Source: Oryzias latipes
Taxonomy: Eukaryota; Chordata; Actinopteri; Beloniformes; Adrianichthyidae
Length of the DNA: 64,000 bases
Assembly (NCBI RefSeq): GCF_002234675.1
Contig: NC_019875.2
Coordinates: forward strand, 26,254,299-26,318,298
Direction: 5' to 3'
The notes beneath the pieces are model-generated. The model worked only from the letters and a program-made list of their open reading frames with translations. It was not told the origin of the DNA and searched no databases. Made by a program: the position numbers and the translations under genes. Each line of letters begins with the position of its first letter. The stretch's first letter is position 1. Shown here in pieces: positions 49,701 through 58,600 of this stretch.

Positions 49701-52700
49701 TATTTAAAGACCCACTCGATTAAATATGGTGTTTTTAGTGTTTTTTAAATGTTCCTGTGGGATATCTCTGATGATGGAGGACACATTTTCTTTAAATTAA
49801 GCTTAAAATTGCATTTCTGAGTATTTCTTTATTCAAACTGTTGTGATTCAAACTGTGTTCTCTTTTCACATCTAGCAAAGAATTATTCTCAATATACACG
49901 TTTTACTTCCTTTTTTTAAACAATTTCAATCCATTAACACACAATGAAATCAACTGTAAGATTTAGTACACACAAATGTATCACTTCTGAGAGATTTAAG
50001 CTACATACTCTCCCATTTGGCTTCATGTTTTGGTAGATAAGTTACTCCAAATGTTTGTGTCCCTGTGCATATTTCAGCCCTTCATTCAGACAGGAAAGAA
50101 AGTTTTCTCATGAAAGATTTAACACAAATACTGGTAGCCGTGGACGGTGTGAAGGGGATTAGTCATCCAACTGTCCCGAACAAGTCGCACGTGTCCAGGT
50201 CTTGTTCTGATGGCAGACTGTTGCTATCATGTGAGTTTTCACAGAGTGACAGAGTGCTGGATCTCTAAGAGAGAGCTGCTAAATGTCACTTTGTTCTCTC
50301 GCAGATGTCATCGTCGTGAGGAACAGTTATTCCATTTGTGTTAAATATTTCAACTGTCTGCCATCTGTGGATGACAGGGATTTAAAACTTTATTGCAATT
50401 TTCCTGTAAACAACCCACTAAAACTCTCAAAGAGACATTATAGCTTGGAAACCAAGGTTCATGTTAAGTTTTTAAATTACAGTCACATAAATACTGTATA
50501 GAAAATTGAAAAACTTATCAATCCTAATTCACTATTTGACCTAAATGTGGCACAATTTAGCATCTCAGTGTTGTATATTTTACTGGAATCAGCCATTATT
50601 TCAATACTTTAGTTGTTTGATACTTTAAAACCAACCCTGCAAATCCCAAAAGACAAGAAAAAGAACCAAAAGTATTTTCCATAGAAGGCGTTTTCTTCTG
50701 AATTTGCATTTTGATCCAAACTGCTTTAAAGAAGAAAACCTACATTAGTTCTTATATAATACAGACATCAGTGTGGAACTGAAGTGCAGCAAAGACGGAA
50801 GGAAAGAAGAATCTCAACAGTTTATTTTAAGAGAACAAATTTTGCTTTTGACTTCTAAATGTCAATCCTACATATTTCAGAGCCCTGCTTTTGAAGAACG
50901 CTCAGGAAAACAGGGTCTGCCGAAGGCTGAGTCTGAGCATGTGATGTGGGCCAGCTGCCTTCCTTGTGTTTTCTCATAGATGTTTCCTGCTGACAATTTT
51001 AGATCTTTCTGGAGACTGTAGATTAGAGAAATTACTGCTGAGAGCCCCACATCTGACTGTGCTTCAAGTATAATAAACAGTGCGGTACAGGAAATAGTCC
51101 TGAAAGGTCTGGATTTCTAGTTTTTGAGTCATATTATTGGCTCAGGAAAGAACATTTACAAGAATTTATTATTGAAATTTAAGGAAAATAAGAAAGTCTC
51201 AAAATAATAATGTCTTGTTTTTTAAAGTGTATGTTGTTGTGTAAAGTGGATTTTAAAATTGGGTAGCTAACTTTTTTTTAAATAACGTCTTATTAGATGC
51301 ACGTAAATAAAAGTAAATGTTGAATTTTAGTCCTAAAAAAACATGCTCTGCATGAACACTGAGTGTTTTTCTTCTTGTATGCCAAAATATTGAATACCGT
51401 ATTTTCCGGACTATAAGTCGCCCTTTTTTTCCTAGTTTGGCAAGGGGTGCGACTTATACTCCGCAGCGACTTATATTAGAAATAAATTGAAATAAATACA
51501 TTGTTAACCCTCCTGTTATGTTCATTTGTGAGGAACAGAGATGATGTTCCTGGGTCAATTTGATGTATGAGGTATGTTAAGTGTTAAGAGTATGTTAAGT
51601 GACTCAGAGAATCAGCAAACTTTTTTTTACAGTAAGATCTTGAAGGCTAACAACATAATATTCTATTTTCCAATGATTTCATAGATTCAGAATGCAATAG
51701 AAATGACAACTGTTTCTACAAATACAGGATGAAAACAGAGTATTAGTTGGCCAATGATGCTTCATGAAAAGAATAAATAAATAAGTTTGAGAAAAAATTA
51801 CTGTGAAATTATTAGATAAACAGTCTGCTATGATTGTGTCATTTAAGGTTGTGAAAGTTAAAATGCGACTTATAGTCCAGTGCGACTTATATGTGTTTTT
51901 TTCTACTTTATAATGCATTTTTGGGCTGGTGCGACTTATACTCCGGTGCGACTTATAGTCCGGAAAATACGGTACATTCTCAAAGAATTGTGCTTGAAGT
52001 CCCACTCCGATGACCTTTTGATCTACTTTAAAAGTGTTCCCAGTGGTCTTTTAATTGTGATGATGCCATTTTTAGGCAAAGCAATAAAACCTACATCATT
52101 TTCTAGGACGTAATTGCTGCAGAAGTTCATAAGCAAAAAACCTCTGAGTTGTGAATTTTGATCAAATCACAACAATTTGACCAAAGAAATACTCATAAAT
52201 GAATTTTAAGCTTAATCGTCCCTATATATGTCATTCATCCTCAAAAGGAATGCCACAAGAACCTGTTAAAAACATTGGAATCATAATTTTCATAGGAGTG
52301 GGTCTTTAAGAGCACAGATTTTCTGTTACGTTCAACAGAAGCACTTTAGACCAAAAGGTCAACTTTTCGTCAAACAGTCTAACAGGCAAATAAACTTTAC
52401 GACCTTTGAATTTTACCTAGGCATTGGCCTTCAATTTAGGGTTTAGCAATATTTTTTTGACACAAAAGTGATAAACTCGTTAAAGGACATCTTGACAAAC
52501 TTGGTCAAAACATCCTTCCAGCTCCAGAGTATTTGCTTCCTTTCAGTAAACTTGTATAATGTACAGTAGCGCTGAAATTCAGTGGAACAGAACAGATAAA
52601 AACCTAATCATGTGGTGAATATAACTTTACAAAGCTCCCTCCATACACACAGATACAGGCTTTTAACACTCTCTCCTGCTCTCCCTCACTCTTTTATCAT

Positions 52701-55700
52701 TTCCTCCTTAGCGGCAATTATATGAAGAGAGTTATTATTTCCCCAGTTATGCTAATTTCTTCTCTCTCTCTCTCTCTCTCTCTCTGGAGATACTGCTATT
52801 CTGGCAAATGTGATGTCAATTCAATCACACAGCCAAAGACAGCAGCAAATGTGCCAGCTCAAGGGTTAACTTGAGATGAGCCCTTCCGGGGAAGTAGCGT
52901 GGGCTGCGAATGTGCTGATGCCAAGTCAATAAGTGTGCAATGTGCTTACAAATAATTTTTGGACTGTTAACTTGCAACTCCTTCAGCATGAATGAGCATC
53001 TATAAAGACACCCAGACCTTCTGTCAATACTCCAAGTGGGTCATCCCTGAAATAACTTTAACTGTTTAAAGCTTTGATCTACATCATTTAGAAACTCGTG
53101 TTTCTAAATGATGTAGTGGAATTGTGAGCGGTGTACTGGTACTTTGTGTTTATTTACTGCTTGAGTTGGGTTTAAAAAAATTATACATTTAAATCACAAG
53201 GATATTTACTTTGAAAAAAATCAAGCCAGCAAATCCACGATTTGTTTTTCTTTAAAAGTCCTTTTCTTGTGTTTTTTTAATTTAAATTTATTTACATTTA
53301 CTTTTTTTAAGAACTTTTTTTTCTCATCCTTTTGCAATTTATTCATTGCAGTTCTGCTTTTGTAGGGTTTTTACTACCAGCTAAACGTGAAATCATTTAT
53401 TACCTCAGCAAAATTTGACTTTTAGTATCTTTTATTTACGGTAACCAGCAAGTTTCTTCTTGATCGAAAATGACAGAAGCGTCACCTAGAAATGTAATAA
53501 AACAAACAAAAAGAAGCATCAATTCATTCTCTGCTTTTTCTTACATTTGAATCAAAGGTGACGCGTGTAACCCTTGTGCTATCCTAGGCACTTTAACATT
53601 GGGAGTTGGGTCATCTAGACCCACTAGACAGTGCTCTGAACTTATTTTCTTCAATGATTTGTGATCTTCACTGGTGTCCATGGATTACATGAAATCTTTC
53701 CACCTTTATCCACCTTTGTCATGGTAGGAATAACACGTCAATGTTAGGGTGGGGTCATCTAAGATAGCACAAGCATTAAAATTTGCAACGGGATATGAAT
53801 AATTTTGGACAACACTTTGTGAAGAGGTTTTTTTTTACAGGCATTTAAAAGGGAATTTAAAACACACTTAATATTGAATTGAATCCAACCAGAAAATACC
53901 AAATCAAATTAAAACTTACTTGTTTTTTTTGTAGAGACATCCAAGCCTATGTATTACATGTGTACTGCTGCAGTACACTGACAAAAACATAGAGTATAAA
54001 TCAAAACAAAGACTGAAAGACCTCCTACAATTTTACTACTCTGGCAAACATGCAGAAAATCAAGAATCATGTTTGAATTAAATTGCACAATCAGTTGTTT
54101 AATTGCCATCCACCCCTAAGTCATACCCATTAACCCTGTTTGCCAATCATCTCCAGTCTGGATCACTGAGAGGATCCTGCAGTCCAAAGGTTTGAATGCA
54201 CAAAAAGCAATCCCCAGAGCACCACTGAGATTTAACCCAAGTGTGCACCTGCAAGCCAACAAGCTCACACATAGAGCATTACGCAACCAGAATTTAGTCT
54301 CCATTGCATTTAATCCCCTGTAGCAACTTAATCCTGGAGCTGAGCAAACTCTGCTTCTCAAAACCCCATGCAGCTTTGAAAAACACCAGGGAAAGGAGGA
54401 GGAGCAGAAGATAAGACAAAAAAATTGAGGAAAAGCTGGAGCCAAAAGGCTTGACTTGAAAACCAAGTCACACAGGAGGAGCAGAAAGGGGGCGAGGAAA
54501 AAATAAACTGTGTCTGGTGCAGACAATAGAGCTGTGATTACATTGTTTTTTTGTTTTTCTTTCTTTCAAATGTACTGGAAACTCTTTTCTGGCAAAGGGT
54601 TGACGGTCAAACAAAAAGCACTCTATCTACAGGATTCCGAAGAAACTGAAGCACTGCACACCAGGAAAACTGAGAGGTTTGCTTTAAAATGGAAAGACAA
54701 ATACAGCACTAAGAGTTGAAAATGTTGTGCTTATTAGATTTTGAGGGGAAAGGTTTTATCTTGATTTTTTTCAGAATGCAGGGCAGAAAAGCTAAATTAG
54801 CTTAATTTTTTCCACATTGTCACCATACTTCATGTTGATTTGATGCATCTGGAAGTGCAAAAACGGAGAAAACACCTGATAACTGAGCAATGCACTAATA
54901 TATTAGACAACGTTTGCAAAGTACAAATTTTATTGATTGGATTCTTCATTGTTTTTAGATGACAGGCTGCTTTACAAAAGCAAAAGAGTGATGGAGCATG
55001 CTGCACTGAAGTGTTGCTGCCCTCCTCTGTTGCTAAAAAAAAACTTCCCAAATCTAATGTCTCCTTCAAAAAATAGACATGATGCAAACTATAAAAACCC
55101 TTTATTCAGTGAGAAACTTGGTGTTTCTGCCTAAGCAGCCGGGGCGGGGGCTGTTGATGTTTTAAGACACAGTTGGGTCGGATCACAATACTTTTTATAG
55201 CCCTCAGTGTTCCTTCCAAAGGACATGCTTGGTCAATTAATTCAAATGTTTCTTGTGAGCTCTTTAATGAGCTGAGAAGGTGTTTATTCTGTTATATCAT
55301 ATGGATATTTCCTCACAGGGATAATGTTATTTCTCCAGACTATATTAGAGCCAAAAAAAAAAAAAACCTGAGTCAGCCTGCAGTGTCTGGAAGTTTTAAC
55401 GTTATGTTTTCATGATGGTGCCCTACCTGACATTGTCATGACGCTGGATGTAGATTTTGTGAAAGATCCTTTCAGGTGGCTTCAGGAAATCCTCTTTCAT
55501 CTCCATGGCTACGTTCCTGGGTAACAGACTCATTAGCAGGCGCTCCTGAGTGTACACATGTGTGCAAAAAAAAAAAGGGGGGGGGGGGGGGGGGGTTAAA
55601 AAAACAGTTGCTATTTATACAGTGGAAAATTATAAAAGTTTTTAACAGATGAGGTGTTTGCAGCAATTAAAAACAAGTGACAGACAAAAAGGACAAAAAT

Positions 55701-58151
55701 AATTTGGTGTTAAAATGAGTCACACAGCTCACAGTTCAGGAAAAATGCAGGTGCTGCTACCTGTTTCTCGTTCTCGTCCTCCATACGAAGTCTTTCTTCA
55801 ATGCAGTTGCGGGCCTGCAGGAACGCTTTCCTCTGGGCCCGCTCTGTCAGGATGCGCACAAACAGGCCTGACAGGTTGACACTGGTGAACAGAACTGTGT
55901 TGGCAACCAACTGAAAAAAACAGGAAAAAAGTTCACAAGATTTTAGCAATTCTTTCGTTTACATTTTATGTCCGGGATCAGGAGCAGCCATTAGGGAGAA
56001 AAACCTTCAAAGATTTCATTTTTACTATTTTAATTTAAAGGAGTTTAGCCATGTGGAAATAATCTCATTGTTTAAAGTTAAGTTGTGTTCTGCATTGGTG
56101 CACAATACGTATATGTGAAATCTAATTTTTGAGCCAAAAAAAAATTTCTAAAAAAACTTTTTGCAGTGAACGTTAGTGGGGGAAAAAATGTGGGAAAATT
56201 AAAACGAATAAAGTAAATATTTCACAAATGAAAGACTGAACAGCAAACAGTTTCCCACACTGGAAAATAATGAAGAGGACACAATCCTGATACCTCTTGC
56301 TGCAAAGAGATTAATAAGCTAGTTTTATTGCATATGATCATCTGAGGAGCAAGCTCTAATTGTTTTAATTAGGAAGCGTACTGTTTTTGTCACTGAATTT
56401 ATAGAAACTGTTTTCTCTGTTCTCTGAAAAAGACAGCTGCTGCAGCATGAATGCTCCTAACCTTGTGCAGGACACAGCTTCCCTTTCCTGGAGCGAGGCA
56501 GCCTGATCCTGACTGATGAAGCAGTCACGGTCCTGTGATCACGACCAAAATGTTCACTCCATTTAATATCTAGCGCAGAGGTAAATAATGGATTCTCTTG
56601 AGGAAAAAAAATAACCTGCACTGACAGAGTTTAAAAATGTCAGAGTCAATTGGTTTTAAAATATCCACTCTTGTTCTTATTTAATGAAAGCAAAGTGTCA
56701 CATGCATAATAAACTAACACATTAGTTTGAAGTAGAAGCTTTTAAATCTTCATATTGATACCCTGACAGCACTTTTGTTTTATGTATTTTACTATTTCTT
56801 CTTTTATTTTCACAAATTGAGGAGTGAACACAAGGATGTGGGTGATTGGTTCAAGACCAGGATGTGTGGGGTCATGCCACGCAGCTCATCTCTAAGCTTA
56901 ATGGATTAGCTATCTCTGGTTGTCCAGCTAACGCTGTCCTTCATGAGGCTAAAGCGTCATCTCAGAGCTCCTGCCACCCGGGCATGTTGAATCGATTAAA
57001 ATAGGCCTGCAGTTTAATACTCAATTCCTCACAGCTGATGACAGTCGGGAATGTGTGTAAACGTTGAATAGAGAGAGGGATGCAGTAATTTCAGTTGTGA
57101 GAAAGTGCACATTTTTGCCCTCTTTTCCCACATCTAAATCATATAGGATGGTGTATCTGTCTCCTGTGTGTCCCTGAAGTTTGCCCTACTTCTTTTCCTT
57201 GAATTTAGACATCGCTGTCGCTATGGCCTAGCTCAACAGAAACTACAAGTGTGATCTTCTACTTCGATAGGAGGCTAAAGAGAAAATCAAATGATCTTGA
57301 TTTCTCTCTGTGTTTAAAAACAGGTTTTTGATCTAAAAATATGTCGAATCGTTGAGGGTTGTATTTGATCCTCATATGCTTTTGTCTGTTTTAGAACCAG
57401 AGCAGCTTGTTAGCAGAGCAAAGACGCCTAAAGACTTCCCAGCAGGGAGCTGTCCTTGGTGCTGAAATGAAGTCCGATTTGTGCGCCTGTGCCAGGACGC
57501 ACAAATGCAAACAAACCCTGATCACTGCGTAACAATACTTACCGTTCTCCACAGTTTCTGTGTTTTCACTGTGACAGAAGTGGCGGTCACAATTAAGTGC
57601 GAGATGGAAACCATCAGTCCGAGCAGCACAGCCAAGAGCGTCCGCACAGGCAAAAGCGCGTAGGCGACGAAGGTGACCAGGATCAGCTGCCACACGCCCT
57701 GCTCCGGGGAGGTCGGGGGCTCCATCCCCATCGCCCCCAGCGAGAAGGGACAGCACAGGAAGGAGAAAGTGAAGCCGAAGAGCAGCGTCAGGTTGACGAT
57801 CTGCTGGAGCTGAGTCACTTGTAGATACTTGACATTAGTTACGATGAAAAGAGAGAGGAAGATGACACAGTGGACCGGGTGGGACCCCTTGGAGATGGTA
57901 AGGCTGGGGCCGGACAGCAACTCCACCACGGCCAATGTGAAGGACATGAAGATGAGGACCGCCAAGGCTTTGAGAGTGGAAGTCTGCTCCAGTTTAAGGT
58001 TGTAGTTCTGGAAGAGAGACTCAAGTTCCTTGCAGTCGAACTCGTCCTCGCACGCGATGGTGGTCAGAGGGACGCCCGGCGGACAGTGACTTCTCTTCCT
58101 CCTGGTTTTGACTTTCTGAAACGGTATTTCCTCCATGTCAGTGCCATTCAT
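23458..58151 (-). CDS. adcy1: Adenylyl cyclase type 1 (20 exons, complete)
   Basis: Membrane enzyme making cAMP from ATP, stimulated by Ca2+/calmodulin and Gs; mainly neuronal. Exons in transcript order: 58151-57543, 55910-55761, 55545-55427, 44881-44770, 32808-32681, 32020-31862, 31368-31227, 30259-30104, 28955-28758, 28668-28571, 28478-28394, 27735-27646, 27253-26991, 26297-26171, 25783-25667, 25545-25399, 25322-25224, 25152-25038, 24953-24829, 23877-23458. They join in phase to 1152 residues, against about 1119 in human, with the same exon number. Layout: six membrane helices (residues about 58-220), C1a catalytic domain, C1b with calmodulin site, six helices (about 605-800), and C2a. It is type 1 rather than type 3 or 8 because [21 protein letters not shown] and the C1b segment match type 1. 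The longest introns are 3 (10.5 kb) and 4 (12 kb), both rich in repeats. Fish a/b copy unresolved. Confidence 0.96.
26171..28955 (-). CDS. adcy1: ADCY1 exons 9-14: C1b end and helices 7-12
   Basis: Exons 28955-28758, 28668-28571, 28478-28394, 27735-27646, 27253-26991 and 26297-26171 encode residues 526-812. Exon 9 is the cytoplasmic linker ([17 protein letters not shown]). Helices follow: [82 protein letters not shown] and [13 protein letters not shown]. The large extracellular loop of exon 13 has two N-glycosylation sequons (NSS and NYT). Confidence 0.93.
27998..28365 (-). repeat. R1 element in ADCY1 intron 11
   Basis: Minus-oriented copy with TTTTTAACATGTTCTTGTGG and AATTAAGCTTAAAATTGCAT near its right-hand end, and the small frame encoding [20 protein letters not shown] at about 28300-28230. 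The terminal repeat at the 28365 side is lost. Confidence 0.75.
30104..30259 (-). CDS. adcy1: ADCY1 exon 8: C1b calmodulin-binding segment
   Basis: Residues 474-525. Contains the basic amphipathic stretch [20 protein letters not shown] that in mammalian type 1 cyclase binds Ca2+/calmodulin and confers calcium stimulation. It is nearly identical to mammals (one K/R swap), so calcium control is probably retained. Ends CEDGDK at a phase-0 GTATAA donor. Confidence 0.93.
30388..30465 (+). repeat. Short copy of the 40308 repeat
   Basis: CAATTCAATTCACTTGTATT followed by ACATAGCCCAAAATCACAAC and GTCGTCTCAATGGGCTT, in an ADCY1 intron. Only the head is present. Confidence 0.6.
31227..44881 (-). CDS. 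adcy1: ADCY1 exons 4-7: C1a catalytic half
   Basis: Exons 44881-44770, 32808-32681, 32020-31862 and 31368-31227 encode residues 293-473. The two metal-binding aspartates are in [10 protein letters not shown] (D298) and ILGDCYYC (D342). [18 protein letters not shown] and [16 protein letters not shown] complete the fold, ending [10 protein letters not shown]. Exon 6 ends with a weak donor, AGG followed by GTTGGT. The preferred join makes GLPGKVHIT, matching the family, and the GTACTC four bases on would shift the frame. Confidence 0.93.
32945..33180 (+). repeat. Repeat with TTTATTTGTGTAGCACTTTA head
   Basis: Head TTTATTTGTGTAGCACTTTA followed by GCAAAAGTGCTTCATA and an A-rich body. The sequence at 34625-34760 (TTTATTTAGCACTTTTCCCA, AAAGTGTTTTACAACAGG) is a related copy. 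Both lie in ADCY1 intron 4. Borders and class are uncertain. Confidence 0.45.
33211..33525. mobile_element. hAT-like miniature element
   Basis: Ends TAAGGGAGTAACAATTAATC and, reversed, TTAGGGATGTAACGATTGGA. Flanks ATGCACAG (33203-33210) and ATGCGCAG (33526-33533) are an 8-bp duplication with one change. An 8-bp duplication and GGGATGTAACGATT termini are typical of fish hAT elements. Located in ADCY1 intron 4. Confidence 0.75.
38100..38426 (-). repeat. R1 element with internal poly-G
   Basis: Both ends are recognisable (AAAGACCTACACAATGAAAA on the left, GAAGTGGGTCTTT on the right). The interior is shortened and contains a run of 20 G at 38238-38257. Confidence 0.75.
40308..40530 (+). repeat. 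Fish interspersed repeat (ATAGCCCAAAATCACAAC type)
   Basis: Starts with TTCAATTCAATTCAATTTTA then TTTGTATAGCCCAAAATCAC, a segment widespread in fish genomes. It continues to CGCGGTAAGGAAAAACTCCC. A short copy of the same head is at 30388-30465. The exact class is not assigned. Confidence 0.6.
42898..43704 (-). repeat. R1 element split by an R2 element
   Basis: Left end AAAGATCCACTGCGATAAAA; right end GACCAGAGTGGGATTTT. The R1 sequence GCAGAAACTATGGCC breaks at 43242 and resumes at about 43597 with TTGAAAATGACAAG, where other copies read straight through. Confidence 0.75.
43239..43596. repeat. R2 inverted-repeat element nested in R1
   Basis: Terminal inverted repeats GGCCGTAACTGAATTGC and, reversed, GGCTGAATCTGAATTGC. 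The interior matches the element at 17795-18228 (GGTGTGCTCNGAAGCAC, TAAAGTTNTAAAAC, GATGACCANC). Confidence 0.75.
45011..45246 (-). mobile_element. tRNA-derived SINE with RTE ends
   Basis: Read on the minus strand, it starts with a tRNA-like head having A box (TTTAGCTCGTGCTGG) and a perfect B box (GGTTCGACTCC). It continues with sequence shared with the 5' leader of the neighbouring LINE (GGGTTGCGTCAGGAA, TCCGGCGTAAAA, CCATGCGA). It finishes with the LINE's 3' tail (CGCTGTGGCAACCCCTGATG, GGAAAAGCCGAA). The target duplication is ATTCCAACAT (45001-45010, 45247-45256). It sits 130 bases upstream of the ADCY1 exon 4 acceptor. Confidence 0.85.
45346..48485 (-). mobile_element. Near-intact RTE-type LINE with one stop
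   Basis: Minus-strand retrotransposon, 3.14 kb, flanked by perfect 15-bp duplications TCCCAGTGGTCGTTT (45331-45345 and 48486-48500). One frame runs from ATG 48364 to TGA 45373-45371, about 997 residues. The N-terminal AP-type endonuclease has [19 protein letters not shown] and HRMVV. The reverse transcriptase has [11 protein letters not shown] (motif A), [13 protein letters not shown] (motif B) and FADDIVI (motif C). A single in-frame TAG at 46246-46244, between motifs A and B, breaks it. The [14 protein letters not shown] style and single ORF fit the RTE clade. It sits in ADCY1 intron 3 in the host gene's sense, inside an R1 repeat, and ends about 465 bases before exon 4. Confidence 0.92.
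45371..48364 (-). pseudogene. RTE endonuclease-reverse transcriptase ORF, amber-interrupted
   Basis: The 5' part (48364-46244, 706 codons) holds the endonuclease, a long basic linker ([29 protein letters not shown]) and RT motifs up to VVRCAVGQT. After the TAG the frame continues without further breaks (46243-45371, 290 codons) through motifs B and C, thumb ([17 protein letters not shown]) and C-terminal [13 protein letters not shown], ending RCGDP. Lacking only one codon, the copy is recent. The gene product would reverse transcribe its own RNA at target sites. Confidence 0.9.
49705..49861 (-). repeat. R1 element, one end only
   Basis: AAAGACCCACTCGATTAAAT, then TGATGGAGGACACATT and AAGCTTAAAATTGCATTTCT as in other copies. 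The remainder is absent. Confidence 0.75.
51397..51972. mobile_element. Inverted-repeat element with TA duplication
   Basis: 576 bases with ends CCGTATTTTCCGGACTATAA and its reverse complement, flanked by TA (51395-51396, 51973-51974). GCGACTTATA recurs several times near both ends, as subterminal binding sites do. No transposase is encoded, so it is a non-autonomous DNA transposon. Confidence 0.85.
51997..52307 (+). repeat. R1 element, internally deleted
   Basis: Well-preserved ends (AAGTCCCACTCCGATGACCT and TTCATAGGAGTGGGTCTTT) with about 210 internal bases missing, including the small coding frame. It lies 25 bases from the TA-flanked element at 51397-51972. Confidence 0.8.
52758..52785. 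repeat. (TC)n microsatellite
   Basis: Uninterrupted TC repeat in ADCY1 intron 3. Confidence 0.9.
53079..53116. repeat. Perfect 17-bp inverted repeat
   Basis: CTACATCATTTAGAAAC, loop TCGT, then GTTTCTAAATGATGTAG, without mismatch, in ADCY1 intron 3. It would form a stable hairpin in DNA or RNA. Confidence 0.85.
53571..53775. mobile_element. piggyBac-like miniature element
   Basis: 205 bases with ends CCCTTGTGCTATC and GATAGCACAAGCA, flanked by GTAA (53567-53570) and TTAA (53776-53779), a slightly worn TTAA duplication. Paired internal motifs GGGTCATCTA appear in both halves. No coding capacity. Confidence 0.75.
55427..55910 (-). CDS. adcy1: ADCY1 exons 2-3: helix 6 and start of C1
   Basis: Exon 55910-55761 (residues 204-253) carries the sixth helix and the helical linker [19 protein letters not shown]. 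Exon 55545-55427 opens C1a ([24 protein letters not shown]). The intron between them is only 215 bases. On the coding strand its pyrimidine tract is a pure run of 19 C followed by 11 T (55595-55566), an unusual acceptor. Confidence 0.93.
55566..55595. repeat. Poly-A/poly-G homopolymer in ADCY1 intron 2
   Basis: Eleven A followed by nineteen G on plus. On the coding strand this is C19 T11 starting 21 bases upstream of exon 3, forming the acceptor's pyrimidine tract. Run length in the assembly may be unreliable. Confidence 0.85.
55911..57542 (-). other. adcy1: ADCY1 intron 1
   Basis: 1.6 kb with a GTAAGT donor and a CAG acceptor. No repeat or exon-like frame recognised. Confidence 0.6.
57543..58151 (-). 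CDS. adcy1: ADCY1 exon 1: N-terminus and helices 1-5
   Basis: Codes residues 1-203, starting MNGTDMEE. The short basic cytoplasmic head has KTRRKRSH. Five hydrophobic helices follow, including [29 protein letters not shown] and [13 protein letters not shown]. It ends LWRT at a phase-0 GTAAGT donor. The N-terminus is shorter than the glycine-rich mammalian one. Together with its upstream flank this is the most CpG-rich stretch in the window. Confidence 0.95.
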
Positions 58152-58600
58152 AAACTGAATACCTGCACACAGCTTAGCTCAGACGGAACACGGAGATCTG
58201 ACGCCGACGCGGCGCTGGAGGCAGAGCGTCCCAGACAGAGGAGGCTGGCCGGTGGCCACGGACGGGCTCCGCACTATCCACAGGTTGGACGGTAGTTTCC
58301 GGAGAGATCAGCTCGCCAGCAGCTCTGCATTTCCACTCTTTCAGTGAAGGAGCAGCAACATGGATATGGCCGCTCCAAAAATGTCAGCATCGGTTTGAGC
58401 CCAGCACGATGAGCAACGCACGCTACGCGCAGTTCTGATGGGAACAGATTTTTTCCCTTCTTTTTTTTTGAGGGGCTCAGATTGGATCACGCCTGCGCAT
58501 TAAGAAGAGAAGATAAGCCACGTCCGAGCTACTCGACAGTCAAGACGAACTGATGAGCGCAGGAACAGAGCTTCCCACGCCGCTCAGTCAGACAGCAGCA
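57600..58600 (-). promoter_or_regulatory. adcy1: CpG-rich promoter/first exon region of ADCY1
   Basis: CpG pairs are frequent from the coding exon into the upstream flank (for example ccgacgcggcgctgg near 58203 and cacgctacgcgcag near 58416), while the rest of the window is CpG-poor. I see no TATA box. A CAG/CATCAT-rich stretch lies at 58593-58627. A dispersed CpG promoter is inferred; the start site is not placed. Confidence 0.5.

Larger units (their letters stand above)
44882..55426 (-). other. adcy1: ADCY1 intron 3 (10.5 kb)
   Basis: Most repeat-dense part of the window: SINE, LINE-split R1, two further R1 copies, the TA-flanked element, piggyBac-like element, a 17-bp hairpin and a (TC)n tract. 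The 54116-54526 minus frame looks like chance. Confidence 0.7.

Noticed and set aside
51505-51600. TTAACCCTCCTGTTATG as a piggyBac-like left end nested in the TA-flanked element
   Set aside because: No matching right terminus or second TTAA with the reverse sequence was found.
54116-54526. 136-codon minus frame
   Set aside because: Hydrophobic, low-complexity translation without domain or exon signals, within an ADCY1 intron.
57597-58295. Plus-strand frames up to 141 codons
   Set aside because: Antisense of the GC-rich ADCY1 first exon and its promoter.
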